From: Catelliglobosispora koreensis DSM 44566 | GTDB taxonomy: Bacteria > Actinomycetota > Actinomycetes > Mycobacteriales > Micromonosporaceae | Direction: 5' to 3' | NCBI RefSeq assembly: GCF_000379685.1 | Contig: NZ_KB903255.1 | Coordinates: 1-61,584, forward strand | Length of the DNA stretch: 61,584 nt | Shown: positions 1 to 8,605 of the stretch, piece after piece | Layout of the letters: each line of letters begins with the position of its first letter | Numbering within the stretch: the first letter of the stretch is position 1 | Notes under the pieces: generated by a model | The model's database searches: none | The model's input: the letters and a program-made list of their open reading frames with translations, nothing else | Told to the model about the DNA's origin: nothing | Made by a program: the position numbers and the translations under genes

Positions 1-1
1 C

Positions 2-57
2 CCTCGCCCGCGCCCCGCCCCGCCCCTCGCCCGCGCCCCGCCCCGCCCCTCGCCCCC
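2..57. repeat. GC-rich 23-bp tandem repeat
   Basis: Two full 23-bp copies and the start of a third (positions 2-24, 25-47, 48 onward) consist of cctcgcccgcg followed by two ccccg units. The T of each CCTCG falls at 4, 27 and 50, giving an exact period of 23. No reading frame of interest crosses it. The array may extend left of the window, so the copy number is unknown. It abuts the palindromic left flank of the DUF559 cassette. Confidence 0.85.
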
Positions 58-62
58 CTTTC

Positions 63-127
63 TCGTGATCCACATCCCTTGAGACGTGATCAACGGGCGG
101 TTTGATCACGTCAGTTGGGCTGTGGAT
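63..127. repeat. Left nested palindrome flanking the DUF559 gene
   Basis: The outer arms are GATCCACATCCC (67-78) and GGGCTGTGGATC (ending near 127). Inside them lies a perfect inner hairpin, GACGTGATCAA (83-93) with TTGATCACGTC (102-112). Bases 63-91 are the inverse complement of 1226-1254 with one mismatch in 29, so the same structure occurs on both sides of the gene. A further half copy (GGGCTGTGGATC) follows at about 137-148. It could be the end of a mobile unit, a REP-like element or a strong transcription stop. Confidence 0.8.
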
Positions 128-254
128 CTCAGTTCGGGCTGTGGATCACGACTAAGTCGCAACGGCGGCCAGTCATCCACACCCTCCCGTTTGTCCACAG
201 TGGACCAAGCGACGGTGTGGCGGACTGTTCGCTTTGTGATCTGTGCTGACGTGC

Positions 255-1211
255 ATGGACCGTCAGCTCACTGAAGCGCTAAGGCGTGGTCACGGTGTCG
301 TGACTGGGATCGGCTTGCCGAAGCGTGCCCTCGACAACGCTGTCCGTGCAGGGCACTTGTTGCGTTTGTTTCCAGGGATCTATGCAGATGCTGGATTGCT
401 CATGCGCGTCTCGGCTGCTGGCAACCATCAGATCCGGTGTCGCGCTGCCGTCCTTTACACGCGTGGCACCGGTGCGGTCAGTCACATGTCAGCGCTTGCT
501 ATCTATGGCTTTCTTCCGCCGCCAGGCAAAGTGCACGTGACCGTTGAGAGTGGAAACAGACAGCGAGCCACACGGGGAATCGCTGTGCACCATCACTTTC
601 CAGCCGGACTCAAAAGAACAACACGCGGCGGCGTCATCGTGACGACTGCGGCCGAGGCCGTGGTTTATGCGTTTCCACTCATGCGACCGGAGCCCAGGAT
701 CGGCTGCGTGATGGAGGTAATCACAGCGAATCTGGCTTCGACGGCGCAGATTCGCCGGTGTCTTGAGTCAGCCCCGCGCCTTCCGGGGCGCGGACAGCTC
801 AGCAATGTCTTGGCACACATCGACGGTGGGTGCAGGAGCCTGCTTGAGATCTATGGCGCCGACCGAGTCTTCTCTGGCACGGGATTCAGGCACCTTAAGC
901 GGCAACACCTGATCCGCATCGACGGCCGGACGTTTTATCTCGATGCGTTCGCCGAGTCGGAGGCGGTCGACTTCGAGCTTGACGGCGCGGCCTTTCACGG
1001 CAATGCGGTGCAGCGGGAGCGGGATCTAAAACGCGACGCGCTGTTGGCAACCGCCGGCATTCTCGTTGTGAGATTCAGCTATGCGCGGCTGATGACTGAA
1101 CCTGATGCCGTCAGAGCGGAAGCTCTGAGGATTCTCGCGACCCGGCGTAGCCATCATCAACCCAGTCTTGATCCAGATCCCTGGACGAGATCCACATCCC
1201 AACCGACGTGA
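255..1211 (+). CDS. DUF559-type protein with predicted PD-(D/E)XK endonuclease-like domain
   Basis: This 318-aa protein has an N-terminal winged-helix-like region similar to AbiEi-type antitoxin modules (MDRQLTEAL onward) and a C-terminal DUF559/Vsr-like region. The C-terminal region shows VDFELDG, then RERDLKRDALL and VVRFSYARL, the usual order of the family's acidic core and final beta-strand. DUF559 is related to very-short-patch-repair-like nuclease folds, but its substrate is unknown. I chose ATG 255 because family members start with MDRxL; a GTG at 243 is also in frame. No clear ribosome site is visible. The gene lies alone between two copies of a nested palindrome (63-127 and 1189-1254), suggesting a self-contained cassette. 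Nuclease activity is inference. Confidence 0.75.
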   Translation: MDRQLTEALRRGHGVVTGIGLPKRALDNAVRAGHLLRLFPGIYADAGLLMRVSAAGNHQIRCRAAVLYTRGTGAVSHMSALAIYGFLPPPGKVHVTVESGNRQRATRGIAVHHHFPAGLKRTTRGGVIVTTAAEAVVYAFPLMRPEPRIGCVMEVITANLASTAQIRRCLESAPRLPGRGQLSNVLAHIDGGCRSLLEIYGADRVFSGTGFRHLKRQHLIRIDGRTFYLDAFAESEAVDFELDGAAFHGNAVQRERDLKRDALLATAGILVVRFSYARLMTEPDAVRAEALRILATRRSHHQPSLDPDPWTRSTSQPT

Positions 1212-1254
1212 TCAAACAGCCTTTCGATCACGTCCCAAGGGATGTGGATCACGA
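1189..1254. repeat. Right nested palindrome flanking the DUF559 gene
   Basis: The outer arms are perfectly complementary: GATCCACATCCC (1189-1200) with GGGATGTGGATC (1239-1250). The inner arms GACGTGATC (1205-1213) and GATCACGTC (1226-1234) pair around a 12-nt loop. The structure starts inside the last codons of the DUF559 gene and lies between it and a convergent lipoprotein gene, so it could also terminate both transcripts. It repeats the left palindrome at 63-127 almost base for base. Confidence 0.85.
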
Positions 1255-1289
1255 AAAGGGGTGGGCAGTCCGGGACAGGTGGGGTGGGG

Positions 1290-2219
1290 TTACTTGCCGG
1301 CGGAGGCGATGGTGACGGGGATGGGGAGTCCTTGGCGGACTTCGAGGACGGAGCGGTCGCCGAGCGGGGCGGCTAGGGTCGCGTCGGCTGTGCGTGGGTA
1401 GCCCATCGCTGTGCAGGCGAAGTTGGAGCCCATGGTCCCGGCGAAGGGTGTGGAGAGGATGACGATCACCACGGCGTTGGCGGATTCGACGGCGTAGGCG
1501 GAATAGTCGGTGCCGCACGGTTCGCTCGCGGGGCCTTGTGAGCCAATGAACGCGGCGGTCAGCTTCTTGCCGTCGGGCGATGCGGTCGCTGACTCGACGG
1601 ACAGGCCGCCGGGTGCGTTGTTGGGATCCCACGGTGGTGGCGTGACAGTGATTCCGGCGGTGGGGCTGACCGCGACCCGGGTGACGATGACGCGCGTGCC
1701 GCTGAGAACGTATTCCCACACGGGAACAGTCGCCTTGCCGCGGCTGGTGGCAAGCTCCTTTGTGGACAGCCGGGCGTCCACTACTTCCAGTGGTTTGCAG
1801 CCGTCACAGGAACGGCCTGTCTGCATCGAGCGCAGGGTCTGCGCCGCCGACATCACTGGCACTTCCAACGACTTCCCGTCGGCCCATTGCACGCGAGCGT
1901 CAGCAGGCGCGCTTTCGGAAAGCCCGGCTTTGTCGACCAGAGCACCGGCGCTCAGCGCCATCTTGTTGTTGCCGCCGACGGCGTCTTCCCAGTTTCCAAT
2001 TTGGTCGGTCAGTTCCCCGACGGGCACGAAGGACGGCTTGCCCTTGTTGGCGGCGACAGCGGCGTCCCAGCGGGCGAGGGCCTCCTTGGCGAGCTGATCA
2101 AGTTTGGCTTTGTCCTCCGCGGGCGCGGGCAGCCCGGGCGACCCGGCCTCGGGGGTCTGCTGCGCACACGCCACCAAGCTCAAACTGACAGCCAAAATCG
2201 CAAGTAGCCGCATTCTCAT
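1290..2219 (-). CDS. Putative secreted lipoprotein of unknown function
   Basis: The 309-aa product begins with a short charged n-region, a hydrophobic stretch and the lipobox LVAC (Cys about residue 18), so it should be lipid-anchored on the outer face of the membrane. The mature part is Ala/Pro-rich at first. It then has a mixed globular region with cysteines in a CDGC motif and two further Cys near the C-terminus, which could form disulfides outside the cell. I do not recognise a named domain. It lies downstream of the polytopic membrane protein gene on the same strand with a short gap, so co-expression is possible. An alternative ATG lies two codons in. Confidence 0.75.
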   Translation of the reverse strand: MRMRLLAILAVSLSLVACAQQTPEAGSPGLPAPAEDKAKLDQLAKEALARWDAAVAANKGKPSFVPVGELTDQIGNWEDAVGGNNKMALSAGALVDKAGLSESAPADARVQWADGKSLEVPVMSAAQTLRSMQTGRSCDGCKPLEVVDARLSTKELATSRGKATVPVWEYVLSGTRVIVTRVAVSPTAGITVTPPPWDPNNAPGGLSVESATASPDGKKLTAAFIGSQGPASEPCGTDYSAYAVESANAVVIVILSTPFAGTMGSNFACTAMGYPRTADATLAAPLGDRSVLEVRQGLPIPVTIASAGK

Positions 2220-2255
2220 ACCTGCTACGACGCACGGGCCACTGCAGAAGTTGCG

Positions 2256-3290
2256 TTACCCGAGCGCGGCCTTAGTTTCAGCGACGGGTGCGGAGGTTGC
2301 TGGAAGCACCGGCTGCCATTGCACCGAGGCGACCGCGGCACCGGTGCCGGCGGCGAACAGGAGCGAGCCGGCCCACAGCGTGGCCGGCCAGCCGACACCT
2401 TCGACGGCCGCATACGCGATGAGCTGCATCAGCCACGGCATCAGACCGGCGGCGAACCCAATGATCGGCAGCCCATAGCGCCAGGTGCGCCAGGGAGACT
2501 GGGCGATGAAGATGTCCACGATGAGCGCGCCCAAAGCGGCGGCGACTGCGCCCGGGATGAGCAGCGCCAAGCCCCAGCGTTCGGACATGGCGATGGACAC
2601 GCCGAGCCCAGCGGCCAGGGTGAACACGGCATAGGTGCCGATGCGGTGGCGCCCGTCGCGGATCTGCCACATCACGGGAATGAGCAACAGCACCGTGGTC
2701 ACGAGCAGGGCACCGACCCAGATCACGACGTCGAATTCGTCGCCGTCGAAGTAAGGGAAGGTCGGCGTCGCGGAACGGAACGGGGACAGGAAGTTCAGGA
2801 AGAAAGCACAGATCGCCGTGACTGACGTCAACGAGATCAATTCCGGCAGCGTCGGCGTGGAGGAAACGGCCCGTTGCGAGCGCCATCCCACCGTGCCCAT
2901 GAGCAGAACGCCGGTCAACAGCACCAGGTGCGGCGGGCTGAGCAGGGCGTCGATCGATGCTTCGATGCCGAGCAGGGTGTGCCAGAGCATGTCGCCCGCT
3001 CCGCCGACGGCGAAGATGGTCACGCCAATCGCGCCACCGCGATAGCCGGGTGGGAGGCGATAGAACGTGCTCAGGGCTGGTTCTCCGGCCACGCGCACCC
3101 GGAGCAGCTGCCAGCCAATCCAAGCGGCGAAGGCCAGCACGCCTGAGTAGAAAGACGCGTGCCACGGGGTGAAGAACGTTTCGAGCTCCGGCACGTGCAC
3201 GTGTGCCCAGCCGTCGATGTAGATCCCGGTGATGATCCACAGCCCGATAAGGGAGGTGATCAGGTCACGGCGCCAGGCACTGGTCAACAC
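2256..3290 (-). CDS. Polytopic membrane protein with conserved-looking histidine motifs
   Basis: About ten hydrophobic segments fill this 344-aa protein. Near the N-terminus is DGWAHVH followed by TPWHASFYSG, and later GDMLWHTLLG and LLSPPHLVLL. Histidines at predicted membrane boundaries suggest a metal site, but I cannot name the family. An in-frame ATG at 3314 overlaps the upstream regulator. I prefer GTG 3290 (or TTG 3287) because AAGGAG, overlapping the regulator's stop codon, lies 3-6 nt before it. The arrangement implies translational coupling to the TrmB/LuxR-like regulator directly upstream. Confidence 0.7.
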   Translation of the reverse strand: MLTSAWRRDLITSLIGLWIITGIYIDGWAHVHVPELETFFTPWHASFYSGVLAFAAWIGWQLLRVRVAGEPALSTFYRLPPGYRGGAIGVTIFAVGGAGDMLWHTLLGIEASIDALLSPPHLVLLTGVLLMGTVGWRSQRAVSSTPTLPELISLTSVTAICAFFLNFLSPFRSATPTFPYFDGDEFDVVIWVGALLVTTVLLLIPVMWQIRDGRHRIGTYAVFTLAAGLGVSIAMSERWGLALLIPGAVAAALGALIVDIFIAQSPWRTWRYGLPIIGFAAGLMPWLMQLIAYAAVEGVGWPATLWAGSLLFAAGTGAAVASVQWQPVLPATSAPVAETKAALG

Positions 3291-3297
3291 ATGCTCC

Positions 3298-4155
3298 TTA
3301 AGAGAGCCATTCACGTTCTCTGGCCCACCATCCTAACTGGAGGCGCGAGTGTGCACCGGTCACCTGCATTAAGCGCTGAACCCGGCGCGCGACCGTGCGG
3401 CGGCTCATGCCCAGCCGTGCCCCGGCCGCGTCGTCGGTGAGACCGGCGACAAGCAGGGATAGCAGAGAGCGGTCGACAGTGTCCAAAGCGGACTCATGAG
3501 CCATCGGTGTCGCGATGGTCCACACGGCGTCAAAGAGCGCACGCAAGGCGTTGAGCAGGTTGCCTGGCCGCACGATGAGGGCGGACCGGTCGAGCGGGAG
3601 CAGGGCACTCTTATTGTCGGCAAGCGCTAGATTCGCTGGTACCCCATGGTGTAACCGGGTTTGAACGCCCTCGCCATAAGACGGCGCCGCGGCAGAGGCC
3701 TCAACGACGACCTGCATGGCCAAGCCGGGAACAGCGATCGAGGAGGGCATCAGGTCGGGCGAACGCACGAGCATGCGGAGCTCATCGTTGGCGGCGAGGT
3801 GAAGCTGCCGCAAGGCGAGCGACAGGGAAAGCACGACGATTTGGTCATCGCGTTCGTCGAGGGCGCGCGAGCGTAACTCGGCTCCCAGCTGGGAAGCGCT
3901 AGTGCGGATGAGCTCAAGGTCCTGCTGCCGTTGGCGGACCAAGTGTTCGACCCCGATCTCGACTGGAATCGCGAGCACCAGGTCGGCGGAAAACTGCGCG
4001 AGACCGAAGCCCGTCAGCCGGTCGACGGAGTCCTTGATCGTCCGCCGGCTCATGCCGGTGACAACGGCCAATGTGGACACAGATGCCGGGCCAAACCGGA
4101 GCAGTTGCAGATAAATCTGCTCGTCTGTTCGGTCGATCCCCAACGCTTCGAACAT
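3298..4155 (-). CDS. Transcriptional regulator with TrmB-like N-terminal and LuxR-like C-terminal HTH
   Basis: The 285-aa protein starts with a TrmB-type winged helix (MFEALGIDRTDEQIYLQLL, then SRRTIKDSVDRL). It ends with a LuxR/sigma-4-like helix-turn-helix (DDAAGARLGMSRRTVARRVQRLM). The middle region is probably a sensor or dimerisation part. This domain order is common among actinobacterial regulators of secreted or secondary functions. Its stop codon overlaps the ribosome site of the following membrane-protein gene. It is divergent from the subtilase gene starting at 4268, across 112 bp, so it may control either neighbour; that is inference. Confidence 0.8.
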   Translation of the reverse strand: MFEALGIDRTDEQIYLQLLRFGPASVSTLAVVTGMSRRTIKDSVDRLTGFGLAQFSADLVLAIPVEIGVEHLVRQRQQDLELIRTSASQLGAELRSRALDERDDQIVVLSLSLALRQLHLAANDELRMLVRSPDLMPSSIAVPGLAMQVVVEASAAAPSYGEGVQTRLHHGVPANLALADNKSALLPLDRSALIVRPGNLLNALRALFDAVWTIATPMAHESALDTVDRSLLSLLVAGLTDDAAGARLGMSRRTVARRVQRLMQVTGAHSRLQLGWWAREREWLS

Positions 4156-4267
4156 CCATCACCCCCTGGACGTTTGGATTCTACGGCGATGGCACGTTCG
4201 TGTCATGTCACATATGAGACGCTGTCAATATCTTCTGCGATCAATGCCACGTTGGCAGTGTCGGCGC

Positions 4268-7200
4268 ATGACTGTTCTTACCGCCCGTGTTCGTTTGAGC
4301 ACTGTCCTAACCGGGGTAATAGCCCTGGCCTTATTAGGCAGCCCACCGGCTGCTCACTCGGCACCGTCAACAGACGGCAAGGTGGCGGCTGCGGTGCGTG
4401 CAGCTGCCGAAAAGAGCGAGAAGGTCACCTTCTGGGTGACGTTCCACGCTAAGGCCAGTCTCGCGGGCGCGGCTGCCAAGGGCACCAAGGCTGAAAAGGG
4501 TGCCGAAGTGCGCCGGTCCAAGATGGAGACCGCCAACGTCTCCCAGGCCGGGGTACGCCAGCTGCTGGACAGTGCGGGGGCTGATTACCGGCCATTCTGG
4601 ATCTCTAACCGGATCCACGTGACCGGTGACGCCAAACTGATTGATCTCATCGCCTCGCGCGCTGAGGTTGCTTCCATCGAGGAGCAGAAGAGCATCACGC
4701 TGCCCGAACCCACCGTGTCTCCGACCGAGGAGCCAAACGCGACCGAGTGGGGCCTGGACAACATCGGCGCACCTGCCGTGTGGTCCACCCTTGGTACGCG
4801 GGGTGAAGGCATCGTCGTGGCCAACATCGACACCGGGGTCGACTTCGACCACCCGGCTCTCGCGGCTAAGTACCGCGGGGTCCAGGCCGGTGGCGGTCTC
4901 GACCACAACTACAACTGGCACGACCCGTCGAACATCTGTCCCGGCGACGTGCCCTGCGACAACAACGACCACGGCACCCACACCATGGGCACCATGGTCG
5001 GCGATGACGGTGGCAGTAACCAGATTGGCGTTGCCCCCGGCGCCAAGTGGATCGCGGCCAAGGGTTGTGAAACCAACTCCTGCTCCGACGCCGCACTTCT
5101 GTCCTCCGGTGAGTGGATCGTCGCCCCGACGGACCTGGCCGGGCTGAACCCGCGCCCAGACCTCGCACCGGACATCGTGAACAACTCCTGGGGTGGCGCG
5201 GGCTTCGACCCGTGGTACCAGGACATCGTTGATTCGTGGAACGCGGCCGGAATCTTCCCGGCGTTCTCCAACGGCAACGCTGGCCCTTCTTGTAACTCCA
5301 GCGGCTCACCGGGTCTGTACAACAACAGCTACTCGACGGGTGCCTACGACATCAACAACGCCATCGCCTCGTTCTCCAGCCGGGGACCGGGTCTCAATGG
5401 CGACATCAAGCCCAACGTGGCCGCCCCGGGCGTGAACGTCCGGTCCTCTGTGGACGGTGGCGGTTACGGCAACTTCAACGGGACGTCGATGGCGTCGCCG
5501 CACACCGCCGGAACGGTCGCGCTCATGTGGTCGGCCGCGCCAGCGTTGCGTGGAGACATCAACGCCACCCGGGCTCTCATCGACTCGACCGCGACCGACG
5601 TGGACGCCACGACCTGTGGTGGCACGGCGGCCGACAACAACGTGTTCGGTGAAGGCCGGCTCAACGCCCTTCAGGCTGTGACGCAGTCGCCGCGTGGCGA
5701 CCTCGGCTCGCTGTCTGGCGTCATCACCAGTGGCGGCTCACCGTTGGCGGGTGCGACTGTCGTCGCGACCGGGCCGATCACGCGCACGACCACCAGCGCC
5801 GCGGACGGGACGTACTCGTTCCCGAACCTGAGCGTTGGCACGTACAGCGTTACCGCGTCGAAGTATGGCTATGCCTCAGCGACCGGCAGCGCGACCATCA
5901 CGACTGGCGGAACGGCCACGCTGAACCTCGACCTGACCGCGGCCGCTAGTGCCACAGTCAGTGGAACGGTCACCAGCTCGGGTGCCGCTGTCGCGGGTGC
6001 GACGGTGAAACTCGTTGGTACGCCGCTGGAAACCACCACCAACGCGGCCGGCTTCTACAGCCTGACCGCACCGCAGGGCAGCTATACGCTGTCCGTCGCG
6101 TCAACCCTGCGTTGCGCCGACTCCGTCAGCCAGGCGCTGGAACTAACGGCGGACGTGACCGTCAACGTCAGCCTGCCACTGCGCACCGACACCTTCGGTT
6201 ACGCCTGTGGTTCGGCCGGTGGCACGTACCCGAGTCTGTCCACTTTGGTCAGCCTCACCGGTGACGACCAGATCGCGACCGTCCCACTGCCGTTCCCGAT
6301 TCCGTTCTACGGCACCTTGTACAACAACGTCACCATCAGCACCAACGGCAACGCGGCACTGGCCGCGGGAGCCACGTCACTGTCCAATGTGGCGCTTCCG
6401 AGCACCTCGCTGCCCAACGGCGCGGTCTACCCGTTCTGGGACGACTTCATCGTTGACGCTAGCGCCGGTGTTTACACGGGCGTCGTGGGCTCGGCACCGA
6501 ACCGCAAGTTCGCCATCGAATGGCGCAACGTGCGCTTCTACGCTGACGCCGCACAGCGGTTGTCGTTCGTCGCCGAAATCGGTGAAGACGGCACGGTTAC
6601 GTTCCGCTACAAGGACATTGGAGCCGGTCTCGAGAACGGTAACAGTGCCACCATCGGTCTGGAGAACGCCGCGGGCACCGACGCGTTCCAGTATTCGTTC
6701 AACACCGCAGTGGTGACGGACGGGCTGGCGATCGGTTTCAACACCACGAAGCACGGTGTGGTCCGGGGCACCGTGACGGACGCCAACGACGGCTTGCCCG
6801 TCAGCGGTGCCACCGTCTCGTTCGACTCCGGTGGCTCGGCGACGACCGGTGCCGATGGGGTCTACCTCGCGCAGATCCCGTCTGGTGACCGCAGCCTGAC
6901 CGCGAGCAAGGCCAGTTACGAAACCAAGACCGTCGCGGTGGCTCTGGCCGCCGGAACTGTCGCGGTGACGAACATCAGCCTGCGTACCGCCCGCGTCACC
7001 GCGAACCCGGCACAGCTGGAAATCGTGGTGCCGGCCGGTGAGTCTCGTGTTCGGACAGTCACCATCGCTAACACCGGTGGCCTGCCCACTCCGCTGACCC
7101 TTAGCGAAGTTGGCGGCGATATCCCGTGGCTCGGCGGCTCTCTCGCGGCGAGTTCACTGGCTCCGGGCGCGACGACGAAACTGACCGTCGCCGTGGACGC

Positions 7201-7798
7201 GACCGGGTTGACCCCGGGCGCCGTTTACGTTGGCGCGCTTCAGATCACGTCGGAAAGTGGCCGGTCACCGAACCTGCAAATCCCGGTGAAGCTCATCGTT
7301 CCCGGATTCCAGATCGGCCTCGACGCGGGCAGCAACAACAGCCACGTCGACCCGTCTGGTGACACGTGGGTGAAGGACCGTAAGTACGTCGCGACCGCTG
7401 GGGGCAGCTGCGGTTACCAAGGCACCAGTTCGATCGTGACGACGAACAAGACCATCACCGGCACCGACGACCCGGCTCGCTTCGCCAACGCTCGCGAAGG
7501 CATGTACGAGTACCGGTGCGACGGTCTGGAGAACGGTACCTACACGGTGGAGCTCAACTTCGCCGAGATCGCGAACAAGGACCCGAACAAGCGGCTCTTC
7601 GATGTCATCATCGAGGGCCAGCTCGTTTTGCCGGCGCTTGACATCTCCCTTGAGGTGGGCAAGAACCGGGCGCTGACCAAGACCTTCACGGTCACGGTCA
7701 CCGACGGTGTGATGAACATCCGGTTCATCACCCGCACCGGGTTCGGTAAGCCGATCGTCAGCGCGCTGCGCGTTACGCACCGCCCTGACCTGCTCTAA
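4268..7798 (+). CDS. Secreted subtilisin-like (S8) serine peptidase with accessory beta domains and C-terminal malectin-like domain
   Basis: The 1176-aa protein has a signal peptide (LSTVLTGVIALALLG, cleavage near AHSA) and an I9-like propeptide. Its S8 domain has Asp188 (DTGVD), His235 (DHGTH), the oxyanion Asn337 (SNGNAG) and Ser407 (NGTSMASPH), so all catalytic residues are present. C-terminal to it are two carboxypeptidase-regulatory-like beta-sandwiches, a beta-rich domain of a kind seen in large actinobacterial subtilases, a third regulatory-like repeat, a BACON/Ig-like module, and a malectin-like domain from about GFQIGLDAG to the end. The last may bind carbohydrate. I chose ATG 4268 because it puts the signal peptide at the N-terminus; the frame is open to 4205. 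A stem-loop terminator follows. Confidence 0.93.
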   Translation: MTVLTARVRLSTVLTGVIALALLGSPPAAHSAPSTDGKVAAAVRAAAEKSEKVTFWVTFHAKASLAGAAAKGTKAEKGAEVRRSKMETANVSQAGVRQLLDSAGADYRPFWISNRIHVTGDAKLIDLIASRAEVASIEEQKSITLPEPTVSPTEEPNATEWGLDNIGAPAVWSTLGTRGEGIVVANIDTGVDFDHPALAAKYRGVQAGGGLDHNYNWHDPSNICPGDVPCDNNDHGTHTMGTMVGDDGGSNQIGVAPGAKWIAAKGCETNSCSDAALLSSGEWIVAPTDLAGLNPRPDLAPDIVNNSWGGAGFDPWYQDIVDSWNAAGIFPAFSNGNAGPSCNSSGSPGLYNNSYSTGAYDINNAIASFSSRGPGLNGDIKPNVAAPGVNVRSSVDGGGYGNFNGTSMASPHTAGTVALMWSAAPALRGDINATRALIDSTATDVDATTCGGTAADNNVFGEGRLNALQAVTQSPRGDLGSLSGVITSGGSPLAGATVVATGPITRTTTSAADGTYSFPNLSVGTYSVTASKYGYASATGSATITTGGTATLNLDLTAAASATVSGTVTSSGAAVAGATVKLVGTPLETTTNAAGFYSLTAPQGSYTLSVASTLRCADSVSQALELTADVTVNVSLPLRTDTFGYACGSAGGTYPSLSTLVSLTGDDQIATVPLPFPIPFYGTLYNNVTISTNGNAALAAGATSLSNVALPSTSLPNGAVYPFWDDFIVDASAGVYTGVVGSAPNRKFAIEWRNVRFYADAAQRLSFVAEIGEDGTVTFRYKDIGAGLENGNSATIGLENAAGTDAFQYSFNTAVVTDGLAIGFNTTKHGVVRGTVTDANDGLPVSGATVSFDSGGSATTGADGVYLAQIPSGDRSLTASKASYETKTVAVALAAGTVAVTNISLRTARVTANPAQLEIVVPAGESRVRTVTIANTGGLPTPLTLSEVGGDIPWLGGSLAASSLAPGATTKLTVAVDATGLTPGAVYVGALQITSESGRSPNLQIPVKLIVPGFQIGLDAGSNNSHVDPSGDTWVKDRKYVATAGGSCGYQGTSSIVTTNKTITGTDDPARFANAREGMYEYRCDGLENGTYTVELNFAEIANKDPNKRLFDVIIEGQLVLPALDISLEVGKNRALTKTFTVTVTDGVMNIRFITRTGFGKPIVSALRVTHRPDLL

Positions 7799-7811
7799 AC
7801 ACTGCTGAAAA

Positions 7812-7839
7812 GGCGGCTTCCCCGGTTGGGGGAGCCGCC
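7812..7839 (+). terminator. Stem-loop terminator after the subtilase gene
   Basis: GGCGGCTTCCCC pairs with GGGGGAGCCGCC around a GGTT loop, with one imperfect position, starting 14 nt after the stop codon. There is no long T-run, as is usual in high-GC actinobacteria. It separates the peptidase from the small ORF at 7853. Confidence 0.8.
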
Positions 7840-7852
7840 TCATACTGTGCCT

Positions 7853-8023
7853 ATGACCGAGCGGTTCACCGATGAGGAACTGGCGTACTTACGGCACGTG
7901 CGTTTTGGAGAGCTGCCCGAGCGGGTTCAGCCAGAGGAATATGTCGAGCTGACAGAGACCGAAGTCCCGCACCAGGTGCCGGACGATGCGGTCGGCTTAG
8001 ACCAGATCCGCTATATCGCTTAA
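7853..8023 (+). CDS. Small hypothetical acidic protein
   Basis: This 56-aa ORF starts at ATG 7853 (MTERFTDEELAYLRHVRFG) just after the subtilase terminator and ends convergently, overlapping the YbaK gene by 4 bp. The protein is rich in Glu/Asp with an amphipathic N-terminal helix and has no membrane segment or Cys pair. Codon use looks coding (G/C at third positions). I do not recognise the family. The frame extends to 7826, but that would run through the terminator stem. Confidence 0.55.
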   Translation: MTERFTDEELAYLRHVRFGELPERVQPEEYVELTETEVPHQVPDDAVGLDQIRYIA

Positions 8024-8577
8024 ATTCCCAGTCCCACCAAGGTTTGCGCGCCCGGGACAGCTGAAAGCAGCTTTCCGGGCACGATCAGCTTCGCGCGCCT
8101 GCGGCCACTGCCGATAATCACATAGGGCGTACTAGAAACCTGCGCGTCAATCAATAAGGCCCACGGCTCGGGCAGCCCGATCGGCGTGATCCCGCCGTAT
8201 TCCATCCCGGTCTGCTCTACCGCGTAGTCCATCGAGGCGAAGGAAGCCTTCCGCGCCTCAAAGTGCTTGCGCACCAAGCCATTCACATCCGCTTTGGTGC
8301 TAGCCAAGATCACACATCCGGCGTAGGTCACCGCTTCACCGCGTTTGGCGGCGACGACGACACAGTTGGCCGAAGCCTCCGCCGCGACGTCATAGGCGGC
8401 GCAGAAGTTGGCCGTGTCGGCGAGGTCAGGATCGGTGTCGACGACAAGGACCTCGTCAGCGTGGCCCGGCCAGGCGGCCAGCGCGGACGACACGGCTGGG
8501 GCGACCAGGTCAGGGCGCTCAACGGCCCGCCAGGCTTGCTCAAAGTTTCCCAGTGGAGCTTGCACGTGCCCCATCAT
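8020..8577 (-). CDS. YbaK/EbsC (prolyl-tRNA deacylase-like) family protein
   Basis: The 185-aa protein matches the YbaK/EbsC fold: the central VVVAAKRG segment, ILASTKADVNGLVRKHFEARKASFA, and the C-terminal GGITPIGLP and VIIGSGRRRAKL motifs. The family hydrolyses misacylated tRNA (Cys- or Ala-tRNA-Pro) in the cytoplasm. I chose ATG 8577 (MMGHVQ) because the longer frame from 8619 would overlap the divergent DUF4190 gene. It converges with the small ORF on its left. The exact tRNA substrate cannot be read from sequence. Confidence 0.85.
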   Translation of the reverse strand: MMGHVQAPLGNFEQAWRAVERPDLVAPAVSSALAAWPGHADEVLVVDTDPDLADTANFCAAYDVAAEASANCVVVAAKRGEAVTYAGCVILASTKADVNGLVRKHFEARKASFASMDYAVEQTGMEYGGITPIGLPEPWALLIDAQVSSTPYVIIGSGRRRAKLIVPGKLLSAVPGAQTLVGLGI

Positions 8578-8605
8578 ATTGCCCGGTGATGCGACACTGT
8601 GACGC

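Noticed and set aside
2-57. Possible CRISPR-type repeat at the left edge
   Set aside because: The 23-bp units are directly adjacent without spacers and consist almost wholly of C and G, so it is a simple tandem repeat.
63-1254. Classical insertion sequence
   Set aside because: Ends are inverted repeats, but no transposase motif (DDE, HUH, serine or tyrosine) is seen, the ends are nested hairpins, and no target-site duplication could be identified.
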